Shown here: piece by piece, positions 16,176 to 25,225 of the stretch | Position numbering within the stretch: the stretch's first letter is position 1 | How the letters are laid out: each line of letters opens with the position of its first letter | Assembly: GCA_009781515.1 (NCBI GenBank) | Contig: WQXY01000018.1 | Span: 1 to 46,294 of the forward strand | DNA length: 46,294 bases | Direction: 5' to 3' | Origin: Oscillospiraceae bacterium | GTDB lineage: Bacteria > Bacillota > Clostridia > Oscillospirales > Oscillospiraceae | Notes under the pieces: generated by a model | Told to the model about the DNA's origin: nothing | The model's input: the letters and a program-made list of their open reading frames with translations, nothing else | Databases searched by the model: none | Position numbers and translations under genes: made by a program

Positions 16176-17190
16176 TGAATTATTAAGTAACATTAAATCT
16201 GCATCAAGCGATGAAGATGTGGTGTCAGCCGTTTTAAGCAAGAGCCGAAAAATAAAGAGAAGAAAAACGCGTTTTGCATTTGCTTCGGTGCTTATCTTTA
16301 CGACACTTGCAGTTTCGACGCTGACGGTCGGAGCGGTGAATGATTGGGATTACACGACGGTGCTTCAAAGAATTTTTACTAACAACCAAACCGTGGCAGA
16401 AAGTATGGAAAGTGATATAAACTACAAGATTGTAAACAATACTTACAAAGATATCACGTTTGAACTCTCGGCGCTCTATACCGACACTAATTCTTTGTTT
16501 ATGATTGTAGATGTAATTTCCGAAAAACCGATGTTTTATGAGCATCTTGAATTTGGCGGCGGCAGCATACCGAGCATATTGAAATTGGTGCCGGGAGGGC
16601 AAGCGGACTTGCCGATAAATGATTTCAGTTGTTATGTGGTAGATGAAAACCGCATGATAGTAGTGTTTTTCTTTACAAAAATAATAACTGCAGGTGAGCA
16701 TCCCGATTATACCGGTTATGTATTGTATCCAATTGCGCTTAGTGAAGCCGTAGAAGACGGCAGAGAGTTTGCTCTTCTTTTTGGAAAGGGCGGGTTTTCG
16801 CTAAGCGGTGGCAGTGCAGAGCTTCGTTTTACCATTGACAAGATTAGTGAGCAAAACAATATAGTGTTAAATCCGGACCTGCCGCTTGAAAACGGCAATG
16901 TGCTAAAGGAAGCGAGAATTACCCCGTTTAACATTGTGCTCAGTTATGAAAAAGAAACAGTGGATAAAACATGGGTTGAAAAAATCAGCATCATAATGAA
17001 AGACGGCGAAGAAAGAAAATTAGATGCGTGGAGCTATGATGAGGGGTGGGCAAAAAGCATTAGCGGCGGGCACTTCTCTGAATATGAGAATTACAGCTGG
17101 ATTGCGTTTTTCCACCATGACAAACTGCTCGACCTTGATGAGGTGGCAACGATTGTCTTCGACGGAACTCCGTTTCCGATTGTAAGGTAA
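16162..17190 (+). CDS. DUF4179 membrane protein, probable anti-sigma factor
   Basis: 342 residues; AAGGAGGAA lies just before the ATG, within the sigma gene. The N-terminal 35 residues are cytoplasmic, positively charged (KSRKIKRRKTR) and would hold the sigma factor. One membrane segment follows (about 36-58), then an external domain of about 280 residues that begins like DUF4179 proteins (YKIVNNTYKDITFELSALYTD, quoted only in part: VNNTYKDITF). The partner role is inferred from family and overlap. No zinc-binding anti-sigma motif is visible. Confidence 0.82.
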   Translation: MNTYNELLSNIKSASSDEDVVSAVLSKSRKIKRRKTRFAFASVLIFTTLAVSTLTVGAVNDWDYTTVLQRIFTNNQTVAESMESDINYKIVNNTYKDITFELSALYTDTNSLFMIVDVISEKPMFYEHLEFGGGSIPSILKLVPGGQADLPINDFSCYVVDENRMIVVFFFTKIITAGEHPDYTGYVLYPIALSEAVEDGREFALLFGKGGFSLSGGSAELRFTIDKISEQNNIVLNPDLPLENGNVLKEARITPFNIVLSYEKETVDKTWVEKISIIMKDGEERKLDAWSYDEGWAKSISGGHFSEYENYSWIAFFHHDKLLDLDEVATIVFDGTPFPIVR

Positions 17191-17199
17191 ACTTTTTCC

Positions 17200-17229
17200 T
17201 TGTATTCAATTAAGAAAAAATGTTATACT
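17200..17229 (+). promoter_or_regulatory. Extended -10 promoter 7 nt before a start codon
   Basis: TTGTAT (17200-17205) and TATACT (17224-17229) have an 18-bp spacer, with TG one base before the -10 box. The ATG at 17237 follows after 7 nt with no ribosome site, so the mRNA is probably leaderless. Confidence 0.7.
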
Positions 17230-17236
17230 GTGCCAC

Positions 17237-18781
17237 ATGAATGAAGTCGTATCCGGTATTTTAATACTTGCATTGGTAGCCACAACATATATATTTGTGC
17301 TCGTAATAAACCAGCACGACAGCAATAAGCGAACATATTTTTTGTTGCTTATTGCTTGCGTCTGGTTGTATGTTATGGGATATCTCTTTGAAATGAACTG
17401 TATCACTACCGAGGCGTCTTTTATGGCACATATGGTTATGTATACAGGCGCATGTTTCGTTGCGGCATTCTTTTTGCTGTTTGTGCTTGATTATTTGAGC
17501 TATAAAATAAAGCCGTGGTGGGTAATGCTTCTTGTTGGCTTATCAACAGCAAATTTCATTTTTGCAGTCACAAGTCCATTTCATAAACTATATTATGAGG
17601 GCTACTGGGTTGAACATTCAACGGCGCTATATCATTTCAGCTTTGAGCCGGGGCCGCTCTACATGCCGCTACACTTGGTGCATTATGTAGCGGTTGCAGT
17701 TGCGGTAGTTCTTCTTGTGCTTAATTTCTTCCGGGCAAGCGTCCATATGAAATATCAAGCTCCGCTGCTGCTCATTGCAGGAATAATACCGGTGGTCGGA
17801 AATGTACTGTTTGCGCTTCGCTTAAATCTGCTCCAAGGGATAAACCTAACACCACTGTCAATGGTTTTATCAATTTATCTTTTTTATGTTGCAATAAAAA
17901 GGTTCAATTTATTTGGTCTTATTCCGCTCGCGTCAAAGCAGGCGATAAAATCGATGAAAGAGCTGTATATCATACTCGATAAAAACAAGTTTATACTTGA
18001 AGCAAACCCTGCAGCCGTTGAAATGTTCCCGGAGCTTAGCAGTGATATGGGGAAACTGACGTTTGATGATGTTAAAAGCTGGGCAGAGGTTGTGACGGAA
18101 GAAGCATTTGACAAATCGTTGACTTTGCAAAAAAACATTGAAATTACGCTTAGCGATAAAAGCGTTCACCACTTTAGATTAAGCACAACCCCGATATACA
18201 ACAATGAAAAACTGCTTGGTTGGTTGATACTGCTCCATGATGTGACAGACACTGTTGACCTTGTGAATAAATTAGAGCAGCAAGCTACAACCGATGCACT
18301 TACGGGGATAAGAAACAGGCTCTTTTTCATGGAACACGCGACAGTCAGGCTGCAGGAGAGTAAAAGAAAAGAAGAAACAACAGCAATACTGTTGTTTGAT
18401 ATTGACGAATTCAAATCGGTCAACGATACATACGGTCACACGGCGGGTGATGAAATACTCCGCTCTACGGTAAGTGTTGTTTCAAAGCTGCTTCGCCCAT
18501 ATGACCTGTTTGCGCGCTATGGCGGCGAGGAATTTATACTTATGCTCAGTGATGCAAACGAAGAAATGGTAAAAGATGTTGCAGAGCGTATCCGCAGAGC
18601 AGTTGAGGGGCATACAATTGTATATGAAGACGCCTCAATAAACCGCACGGTCAGCATAGGAGTTGCTTTGAGCAAAAACAGCTCTGCGCAGCTTCAAACA
18701 ATGATAGATGCTGCTGATACTGTTTTATATAATGCAAAAGAAAGCGGAAAAAACAAAGTGAGCTTACAGATTTTGGGTTAA
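17237..18781 (+). CDS. Seven-helix sensor, PAS and GGDEF diguanylate cyclase
   Basis: 514 residues. Seven hydrophobic segments (about 5-220) resemble the 7TM N-terminal domain of histidine kinases (HisK_N type). A PAS-like domain spans about 230-340, then GGDEF about 350-510. Conserved features: DALTGIRNR, LLFDIDEFKSVNDTYGH, and YGGEEF near residue 428, a functional form of the motif. It should make c-di-GMP at the membrane. The start is fixed by the promoter; no ribosome site exists. Second cyclase within 4 kb; no EAL or HD-GYP phosphodiesterase is in the window. Confidence 0.92.
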   Translation: MNEVVSGILILALVATTYIFVLVINQHDSNKRTYFLLLIACVWLYVMGYLFEMNCITTEASFMAHMVMYTGACFVAAFFLLFVLDYLSYKIKPWWVMLLVGLSTANFIFAVTSPFHKLYYEGYWVEHSTALYHFSFEPGPLYMPLHLVHYVAVAVAVVLLVLNFFRASVHMKYQAPLLLIAGIIPVVGNVLFALRLNLLQGINLTPLSMVLSIYLFYVAIKRFNLFGLIPLASKQAIKSMKELYIILDKNKFILEANPAAVEMFPELSSDMGKLTFDDVKSWAEVVTEEAFDKSLTLQKNIEITLSDKSVHHFRLSTTPIYNNEKLLGWLILLHDVTDTVDLVNKLEQQATTDALTGIRNRLFFMEHATVRLQESKRKEETTAILLFDIDEFKSVNDTYGHTAGDEILRSTVSVVSKLLRPYDLFARYGGEEFILMLSDANEEMVKDVAERIRRAVEGHTIVYEDASINRTVSIGVALSKNSSAQLQTMIDAADTVLYNAKESGKNKVSLQILG

Positions 18782-18807
18782 TGTATATTAAAAAAGCACT
18801 ATTGATT

Positions 18808-18836
18808 TTGACGGCTGCAAGTGTTAAAATCATAAT
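18808..18836 (+). promoter_or_regulatory. Promoter of the carbohydrate ABC importer
   Basis: TTGACG (18808-18813) and CATAAT (18831-18836) are 17 bp apart. The leader is about 50 nt before the TTG start at 18893. Confidence 0.55.
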
Positions 18837-18892
18837 TAACAGAATTTTAACATTTAGGTAAATGTATTTAGTGTAAATGAAGGTGAGTTTTA

Positions 18893-20317
18893 TTGTCAGA
18901 TAATCCAAATCAGGTGCACCTAAATAATGAGAATTTTCCCGGAAAACTAAAAACAGCAATAGGGGCGTTTCCCATGAGGGTAAACGCTACAATTGCAGGA
19001 ACTATTCTTGTGCTGGTTTTTTCGCTTCTCGAATGGGTAAACTTAGGTGGTGGCGTCAGATTTAACCTCTTTACACTACAACTGCTCGACATGAGAAGCA
19101 AAGTAGAAGCCGCACAGCTCGAATGGGTTTTTGACGGTATGGAAGGATTTATGAACTTTAGATCCTTCTTGTCTATTTTCCTTATAATCCTTGTAGTGTC
19201 TATATTGTTCTTAGTGATATCAATAATTTGGCATAAATCAAAGTTTTTAAGGGCGCTTTCTTATTGGGGTTTCGGCGGAGCTATTTTATCTTCAACAGTA
19301 TTTATATTTTCAATACTAATCACAGTCGGAGACCGAGGGTCAGATGTTTTGACCGCGATCCCGCTGTGTATATTATTTGCATCTGTAATAACAATGTTTT
19401 TCTTTCCTTTTGATACACCTGCCAAATTTGTAAACTATATAAAACGTTATTGGGTACTTTATATACTTTTAATTCTACCGCTCGCGCAAATAATCGTTTT
19501 CAGATACGGCCCGATGATAAATATTTTGGCTGCATTCAAAGATAACGCATTCTTATCACCTGTTCTTGACCGCTCTTGGGCGGGAAATGACGGGTTCGAA
19601 TTTTTCATTGAGGCATTTAACGACTTGGAGTTTAGAGAAGCGTTCAGAAATACGCTTGTGCTCAGCTTTTTGGAAATTGTCATGGGCTTTCCTGTGCCGA
19701 TTATTCTCGCTATTTTACTTAATGAACTGCGTTTGCGAAAATTTAAGCGTGTAACACAAACCATATTATATTTGCCGCACTTTCTTTCGTGGGCAATAGT
19801 TGCCGGTATCGCGACTACAGTCCTCGGCACTTCGGGCCTACTCAACAATTTCCTCGGCACCGAGATACGGTTCTTGCAGGATCAAACTAATTGGGTATTT
19901 TCATATATTGTAATAGGTATATGGAAAGGTATGGGATGGGGGACTATCATATATCTTGCGGCTATAACAGGTATCAACCCCGAACTCTACGAAGCTGCTG
20001 CTGTTGACGGAGCTAAGCGGTTCCGCCTTATATGGCATATCACTTTGCCCGGTATCCGTCCGGTTATAATATTACTCCTTATACTCAGCATTGGCGGTAT
20101 TATGGGTAATAGTTTCGAGCGTATTATGGCTATGAGAAATCCTCTCGTTCATAGAGTTTCAGATGTTATAGAAGTATATACTTACGTCAGAGGTGTTGCG
20201 GGTATGCAACAAGCATTGGCTGCCGCTGTCGGACTCTTCCAGTCGGTTGTATCGGTCATTCTTCTGTTTGGTGCAAATTACTTTGCAAAAAAGACCGGCG
20301 AACGCGGATTACTGTAA
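18893..20317 (+). CDS. Carbohydrate ABC permease, LplB type, with long N-terminal extension
   Basis: 474 residues from a TTG with AAGGTGAG upstream. The part from about 185 on is a standard LplB/aldouronate permease: RYWVLYILLILPLAQIIVF opening, GxxNF-type segments, and the EAA loop EAAAVDGAKRFRLIWHITLPG (about 366; first part quoted: EAAAVDGAKRFRLIW). The N-terminal 185 residues, with about four extra membrane segments, are not usual, since LplB proteins run to about 300-320. It forms an importer with the next two genes. No ATPase is encoded here, as is usual when a shared MsmK-like ATPase is used. Confidence 0.88.
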   Translation: MSDNPNQVHLNNENFPGKLKTAIGAFPMRVNATIAGTILVLVFSLLEWVNLGGGVRFNLFTLQLLDMRSKVEAAQLEWVFDGMEGFMNFRSFLSIFLIILVVSILFLVISIIWHKSKFLRALSYWGFGGAILSSTVFIFSILITVGDRGSDVLTAIPLCILFASVITMFFFPFDTPAKFVNYIKRYWVLYILLILPLAQIIVFRYGPMINILAAFKDNAFLSPVLDRSWAGNDGFEFFIEAFNDLEFREAFRNTLVLSFLEIVMGFPVPIILAILLNELRLRKFKRVTQTILYLPHFLSWAIVAGIATTVLGTSGLLNNFLGTEIRFLQDQTNWVFSYIVIGIWKGMGWGTIIYLAAITGINPELYEAAAVDGAKRFRLIWHITLPGIRPVIILLLILSIGGIMGNSFERIMAMRNPLVHRVSDVIEVYTYVRGVAGMQQALAAAVGLFQSVVSVILLFGANYFAKKTGERGLL

Positions 20318-20335
20318 GAAATAGGGGTGTAGGAT

Positions 20336-21211
20336 ATGAACTTGAATAAATCAAAACTCGGAGATTTTTTAATTGTTGTATGTTTTATATTATTAATATG
20401 CGTTTGCCTGTTTCCGATGATGAATGTTTTTGCCAGATCTATGAGTGCACCCGAACACTTAATAAGAGGCGAAGTAAGTCTGCTGCCAAAAGGCTTCAAT
20501 TTAGACGCATTTCAACTCGTATGGAACGATACAAAATATACATGGTCTCTGGCTTGGACTGTTATACTCACAGTTATATGTACGGTCGTTTCAATGGTGT
20601 TAACAGTCTTATGCGCATTTCCGTTTGTTTATAAAGGTCTAAAGGGCAGAAAAACGCTTAATGTATTTATGATTTTTACAATGTACTTCGGTGCCGGTAT
20701 GATACCCACTTTTTTGCTTATGAGGAGCTTAGGATTGGTTGATCATCCTTTAGTGCTTATATTGCCGTCTGCGCTGAGTATATTTAATGTAATACTAATG
20801 CGCTCGTTCTTTTACGGAATACCGGATAGTATTCGCGAATCTGCCGAGATTGACGGAGCGGGGCCTTTCAAAACTCTTATGATGATATATCTGCCGCTTT
20901 CAAAACCCGTCCTTGCCACCATATCTTTGTTTTATGCCGTCGGGCGTTGGAACGGGTATGGGGATGCGCTTTTATTTCTGCGAACACCGGATTCAAGAAA
21001 GTGGGACCCTATTCAGCTTCTTCTCTACAGAGTACAGCAAAGGATGACCTCTATTGATGTAAGTCAATTTGATAGCTCAACAGGTGATGCCCCGACGGAA
21101 GCAGTGATTATGGCGACAATAGTTATAGCAACAGTTCCAATTCTACTTGTTTATCCGTTTTTGCAAAAATATTTCGTAGCCGGGGTTACGCTCGGTTCGG
21201 TAAAAGAATAA
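20336..21211 (+). CDS. Carbohydrate ABC permease, YtcP/LplC type
   Basis: 291 residues, about six membrane segments. AGGGGTGTAGGAT precedes the ATG. The EAA-type loop is ESAEIDGAGPFKTLMMIYLPL near 168. It is the normal length for the family, 18 bp behind the first permease, and ends in the typical KYFVAGVTLGSVKE. Partner of the LplB-type permease; imports oligosaccharide or derivative of unknown type. Confidence 0.93.
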   Translation: MNLNKSKLGDFLIVVCFILLICVCLFPMMNVFARSMSAPEHLIRGEVSLLPKGFNLDAFQLVWNDTKYTWSLAWTVILTVICTVVSMVLTVLCAFPFVYKGLKGRKTLNVFMIFTMYFGAGMIPTFLLMRSLGLVDHPLVLILPSALSIFNVILMRSFFYGIPDSIRESAEIDGAGPFKTLMMIYLPLSKPVLATISLFYAVGRWNGYGDALLFLRTPDSRKWDPIQLLLYRVQQRMTSIDVSQFDSSTGDAPTEAVIMATIVIATVPILLVYPFLQKYFVAGVTLGSVKE

Positions 21212-21264
21212 TTAGGAGCATAATGTTCCTTGTTATAAATTAAAGCATTTTAGGAGGAAAAAGA

Positions 21265-23019
21265 ATGAAAAGAATTTTTGCACTTTTTTTGGCAATGTTG
21301 ATGTGCTTAACTATCATTGCTGCCTGCGGCGGTAATGATGAGCCGGTGTTGACACCGCCACCGACACAAGGTCCGCCGGTGGGTGCACCTCCGGATGAGC
21401 CGCCCCCGACAACACAAGACCGCTTTGAAGAATTGGGACTGGAAATTGATGCCAACGGTAATGTCCGTTTCATCGAGCCGCGTGAAATAAGAGTTCTTAC
21501 ATGGGACCGCAGTGATAATGAAGACCCAAACACAGCTTTTACAGCATATCTTGCAGAAAAAGCACTTGAGTGGCACAACATTATAGTTACCGAGTTTGTC
21601 GACTCGCCGCGCCATGGTGAGGATCAAAACATGTTGTTGCTTCTCACTGAACAAATCGCACCCGATGTATGCGTGACATACAACTATCAGGCAGTTAATG
21701 AGTTTGCAAGACAAGGTGCAGTTGTAGACATAGCTCCATACTTGGAGGGTAGCGGAGATATCTTCCCGAACCTTTGGAGTTGGCTTGGTGCAGGTCGTCT
21801 CTATGCAAACCAAGATAGAGACACAGGTGAAATCTTTTCGTTTGTAAGTAAAATGCCGACAAACCAAAGATACATTCCGTTTATCCGCGAAGATTGGGTA
21901 GCAAAGCTGGAAATGGAACTGCCGACAAACCTCGAAGAGTTTGAAGCATTACTCTACGCTTTCAAAGACAATGCGAAGCTGCTTCTCGGCGATGATGCGG
22001 AACATATGATACCTCTTCACATGACAGATGATCCGGGTTGGGTTGCGGGACAAATGATAGGCAGCTTTATTCCCGATGACATCACAGACAAGGACCTCTA
22101 TGTTTACGGGTGGGGGGGTGAAAGAAACATCTTCTATCCGGGCATAAAAGAAGCTATCCGTTATTTGAATAAATGGTTTAATGACGGGCTTATTCATTCC
22201 GACTTTGCACTTTTTTCAAACACCAATAGTACGCCCGATAACTATATCAAAGCAGGTTGGGTCGGTGCAGTAGCTTCGCATAGCTTCGATATGCCATACC
22301 GTGGCGATGCAGATGGTTGGAACGGGAGTATTCAAGCTCTTGTCGGACCGGAAGCAAACTATATTGCTGTTGACACATTCAAAAACGACGCAGGTGTCTA
22401 CCGCAAGCTCCTCGGCGGCGGTAATGACCGTACACTATTCATCCCGGCAATAAACACAGACCCGGTAGCAGCACTTTTGTATTATGATATGCTGTGCAGA
22501 CCCGAAGTTAGATTTACGCTTCAAATCGGATTTGAGGGCATCAACTACGAGGTGCTTGACAATGGTGCGTTCTTAAGCATTCCAATCGAAGATACAACAG
22601 ACCCCTACTATATGAGAGTGGGAAGAAACCACGATATAGCTCTTGTTACAAACTCGGCAGGACTCAGTCTCCAGCCATATATAAGTGCCGAGGTTGAGGG
22701 CTTAACTCTTGCGCTTGGGTTCCCTCTTTTTGAACCGCGTATTATAGCAAGAGCAATAGAAGTTCAAGCAACTGATATAAGGGAGTTCGATGTGGGCAAT
22801 ATAGCCAACATTGAAGCAGAACAAGGCAGGGCAAATATCACCGACAGGAGTAACAGGGTTTTCGTAAGGGCGATGGCCGCTTCCAAAGATGACTTTGATG
22901 CAGTATATGATTTTGAAATGGAAGAGCTATTGTCATGGCGCGGCACCGAAGTTATTAATGAGCGTCGCGCTGCATGGGAAGACGTCTTTGGCGATATTCT
23001 AATGCTCCCGCAAGGGTAA
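21265..23019 (+). CDS. Extracellular solute-binding lipoprotein of the ABC importer
   Basis: 584 residues. The signal peptide ends IIAAC, a lipobox, followed by a Pro/Thr-rich linker (about 30-50) and a family 1 solute-binding fold. GGAGGAAAAAGA stands before the ATG. Length and style match LplA/YtcQ-type lipoproteins that feed LplB/YtcP permeases. The sugar cannot be told from sequence; a plant or host polysaccharide fragment is a reasonable guess. A strong terminator closes the operon. Confidence 0.9.
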   Translation: MKRIFALFLAMLMCLTIIAACGGNDEPVLTPPPTQGPPVGAPPDEPPPTTQDRFEELGLEIDANGNVRFIEPREIRVLTWDRSDNEDPNTAFTAYLAEKALEWHNIIVTEFVDSPRHGEDQNMLLLLTEQIAPDVCVTYNYQAVNEFARQGAVVDIAPYLEGSGDIFPNLWSWLGAGRLYANQDRDTGEIFSFVSKMPTNQRYIPFIREDWVAKLEMELPTNLEEFEALLYAFKDNAKLLLGDDAEHMIPLHMTDDPGWVAGQMIGSFIPDDITDKDLYVYGWGGERNIFYPGIKEAIRYLNKWFNDGLIHSDFALFSNTNSTPDNYIKAGWVGAVASHSFDMPYRGDADGWNGSIQALVGPEANYIAVDTFKNDAGVYRKLLGGGNDRTLFIPAINTDPVAALLYYDMLCRPEVRFTLQIGFEGINYEVLDNGAFLSIPIEDTTDPYYMRVGRNHDIALVTNSAGLSLQPYISAEVEGLTLALGFPLFEPRIIARAIEVQATDIREFDVGNIANIEAEQGRANITDRSNRVFVRAMAASKDDFDAVYDFEMEELLSWRGTEVINERRAAWEDVFGDILMLPQG

Positions 23020-23035
23020 TAGCGTACAGAATGTA

Positions 23036-23082
23036 AACCCACCTGAAATCATGTCCTCTCTCGCAAAGATTTCAGGTGGGTT
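23036..23082. terminator. Bidirectional terminator between importer and flagellin
   Basis: AACCCACCTGAAATC pairs perfectly over 15 bp with GATTTCAGGTGGGTT around a 17-nt loop. It serves the importer operon and the converging flagellin gene. Confidence 0.85.
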
Positions 23083-23111
23083 GCATTTAATTTTGTTATG
23101 TTCGCATTCTC

Positions 23112-25019
23112 CTAACCTAACAGTTGAAGCACTCCCTGCGGCAGGGTGTTTGACTGCGCGAGCATTGCAATACTCGACTGCTGCAATATTTGATTTTTAA
23201 CAAGTTCGGTTTTTTCGGCAGCCATGTCTGCATCTCTGATGCGTGACTCGGCTGCTTGCAGATTTTCTGCGGTATTGTCAACATTGCTCATGGCGTACTC
23301 AAGCCGGTTTTGCTGTGCGCCGATACGTGCACGCTCTATGCTGATGATATTAATTGCGTTTGACAGAACCGTTATAGCGGCAGACGCTGTGTCATGTGAT
23401 GTGACATCAAGGCTGTGTTCCATGGGGTTGCCCGCAACGTTTGCGGCAACTGCGTATCCGTCTGCGCCAAGTCTGTTAATATGCTCGTTTCCACCGTCGG
23501 CAGCATCTCTTTCGTCTTCGGGGCGTCTTATGGAAAGTCCCAAAGAGCGTGTGCAAAGACGCGGAATTTCTATTTCAATTCCGTCGCCCTCGTTAGCTCC
23601 GGATTGGATTAGCAGATAGCCGCCGGGTTCGCGCTCCGTCGTAACAGCACCAAGTGTTCCAAACCCGAGAAGCGCTGCAGATGTGCCGGGGTTTGTTGTG
23701 AGGGTAACGGGAGGATTTGTGCCGTCTTTACTCACTGTTGTAATAAGCAGTCTGCCTGTCTCGCTGTCTATGTCAAGGTTAAAGCCACGCGGCATAGCGG
23801 TTTCAAAGGCTCTCTTGTTTGCATTAACAAACGCCTCGATACTTGTGTAGTTGCCCGGCACGAGATTTAGTGTTGTGGGTGTGCCGCCGACGGTTAGGGT
23901 TACGCTTGTAAAACCTCCGCTCGGTGCATTTGCGCCTGCGGGTGGCAGCAGGGTGTCATTGCTGCCAAAAAAGGCATCATTTACAAAAACAGTAGAAGCA
24001 TTAATAATTACGCCATGTGGGTTTGTCCTAAAAGGAGAAGATGACCAGAGTGTAGGTGTGCCGTTTAATGAGTTGCGCTGGTCTGCGCCGGCATATCCCG
24101 GAAACTCAAAGCCGCCTGAAGAACCAACTCCGACGAAAACGCGTGGAAGCGATGTAGCGGGTGCGGGAAAAACAGCTCCCGGTTTTCCCATAATTCCTGT
24201 TAGCGTGCTGCCGTCCATTGGGAAATCAAAAACAATTCCGGTGCCTGTATAACGAATGTTGTCTACAACGTGACCCACCCCTAAGTTGTTAAATTCGTTA
24301 CGGAAGTAAGTTAGAATGTTATTTAAGGATAAATCCCCCGGTGTGCTGTTATAAACACTTGCAAAATCTAATACCACATTGAGCGTGCCGTCTGCAGGGG
24401 TAACAATTTGCATGGCAAATACTCCGCTTGACGGAAAAGTTGCAGTATCCAAGTTGGGAACCGGTGTGGGAAAAACGCCAAAACCGACAGGAGGAGTCCA
24501 ACCCGGAACAGGGAGCGGTGCAACAAAATCGCCGCCTGCGGGAATGCTTGTGGTGAATGGTGTTGTTATTTTGCCGAGATTATATTCCCAAGACGCACCA
24601 ACATTACCGTCAAATAATAATCTGCCGTTAAAGTTTGTCATAGATACAACGCTGTTTATTTCGGAAGTCAACTCTCCGAACTCTAATTGTATTGCATTTC
24701 GGTCAAGCTCTTGGTTTGTGCCGTTGGCAGATTGCACGGCAAGCTCGCGTAATCTTTGCATTTTGGTATGAAGCGACTGCAAAGCGCCGTCGCCAACCTG
24801 CAAGAGAGATACGCCGTCTTGAATATTTAGGCTTGCGCGATTTAGTCCCCGCACTTGGGTTCTCATCTTTTCGGAAATAGCAAGACCCGCAGCGTCATCT
24901 GCTGCGCGGTTTACCCGAAATCCTGAGCTAAGTCTTTCGATATTAACTCCGGAACTGCTTGTGTTTAATCCAAGCTGTCGGTGAGAATTATCGGCAATTA
25001 TGTTGTTTTGTATTCTCAT
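23112..25019 (-). CDS. Flagellin
   Basis: 635 residues. The N-terminal D0/D1 block has the standard patterns (LSSGFRVNRAADDAAGLAISEKM, quoted in part: SSGFRVNRAADDAAG; then NIQDGVSLLQVGDGAL and MTNFNGRLLFDG). The C-terminal block has ERARIGAQQNRLEYA, NLQAAESRIRDADMA and QILQQSSIAMLAQSN. Roughly residues 140-550 form a large variable D2/D3 insert, rich in Gly, Pro, Thr, well beyond a 280-residue hag-type protein. It is transcribed leftward from a sigma-D promoter. No CsrA, FliW or FliD gene lies beside it, so it is an isolated filament gene. Its leader carries three GGA motifs that might bind CsrA. Confidence 0.97.
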   Translation of the reverse strand: MRIQNNIIADNSHRQLGLNTSSSGVNIERLSSGFRVNRAADDAAGLAISEKMRTQVRGLNRASLNIQDGVSLLQVGDGALQSLHTKMQRLRELAVQSANGTNQELDRNAIQLEFGELTSEINSVVSMTNFNGRLLFDGNVGASWEYNLGKITTPFTTSIPAGGDFVAPLPVPGWTPPVGFGVFPTPVPNLDTATFPSSGVFAMQIVTPADGTLNVVLDFASVYNSTPGDLSLNNILTYFRNEFNNLGVGHVVDNIRYTGTGIVFDFPMDGSTLTGIMGKPGAVFPAPATSLPRVFVGVGSSGGFEFPGYAGADQRNSLNGTPTLWSSSPFRTNPHGVIINASTVFVNDAFFGSNDTLLPPAGANAPSGGFTSVTLTVGGTPTTLNLVPGNYTSIEAFVNANKRAFETAMPRGFNLDIDSETGRLLITTVSKDGTNPPVTLTTNPGTSAALLGFGTLGAVTTEREPGGYLLIQSGANEGDGIEIEIPRLCTRSLGLSIRRPEDERDAADGGNEHINRLGADGYAVAANVAGNPMEHSLDVTSHDTASAAITVLSNAINIISIERARIGAQQNRLEYAMSNVDNTAENLQAAESRIRDADMAAEKTELVKNQILQQSSIAMLAQSNTLPQGVLQLLG

Positions 25020-25093
25020 AGTTTTGAGTTTCTTTCCGCTTGTTTGTAAAACTCGTCCATGAATAAAATCGAAAAATCCTTTTTCTACTTTTA

Positions 25094-25121
25094 ATATCGG
25101 AATTTTTTGGTCAAAACTTTA
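25094..25121 (-). promoter_or_regulatory. Sigma-D (FliA) promoter of flagellin
   Basis: On the minus strand TAAA (25121-25118) and TCCGATAT (25101-25094) stand 16 bp apart, against the consensus TAAA-N14-16-GCCGATAT. It leaves a leader of about 65 nt. Only one position of the -10 box differs from consensus. Confidence 0.8.
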
Positions 25122-25134
25122 GGGCAACATAGCA

Positions 25135-25163
25135 TTGAAACTGCACCTGCTATGCTGTATAAT
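25135..25163 (+). promoter_or_regulatory. Sigma-A type promoter of the 2191-residue protein gene
   Basis: TTGAAA (25135-25140) and TATAAT (25158-25163) with a 17-bp spacer. It lies back-to-back with the flagellin promoter and shares the 206-bp gap 25020-25225. Confidence 0.7.
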
Positions 25164-25225
25164 AAAGTGGTATTGATATGTCGTTTTGACGATTGATTTA
25201 TCTTAAAGAAAGGAGTTGGTAATTT

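Noticed and set aside
23224-24771. Rightward reading frames opposite the flagellin gene
   Set aside because: They are shadows of the flagellin frame, without start signals or family features.
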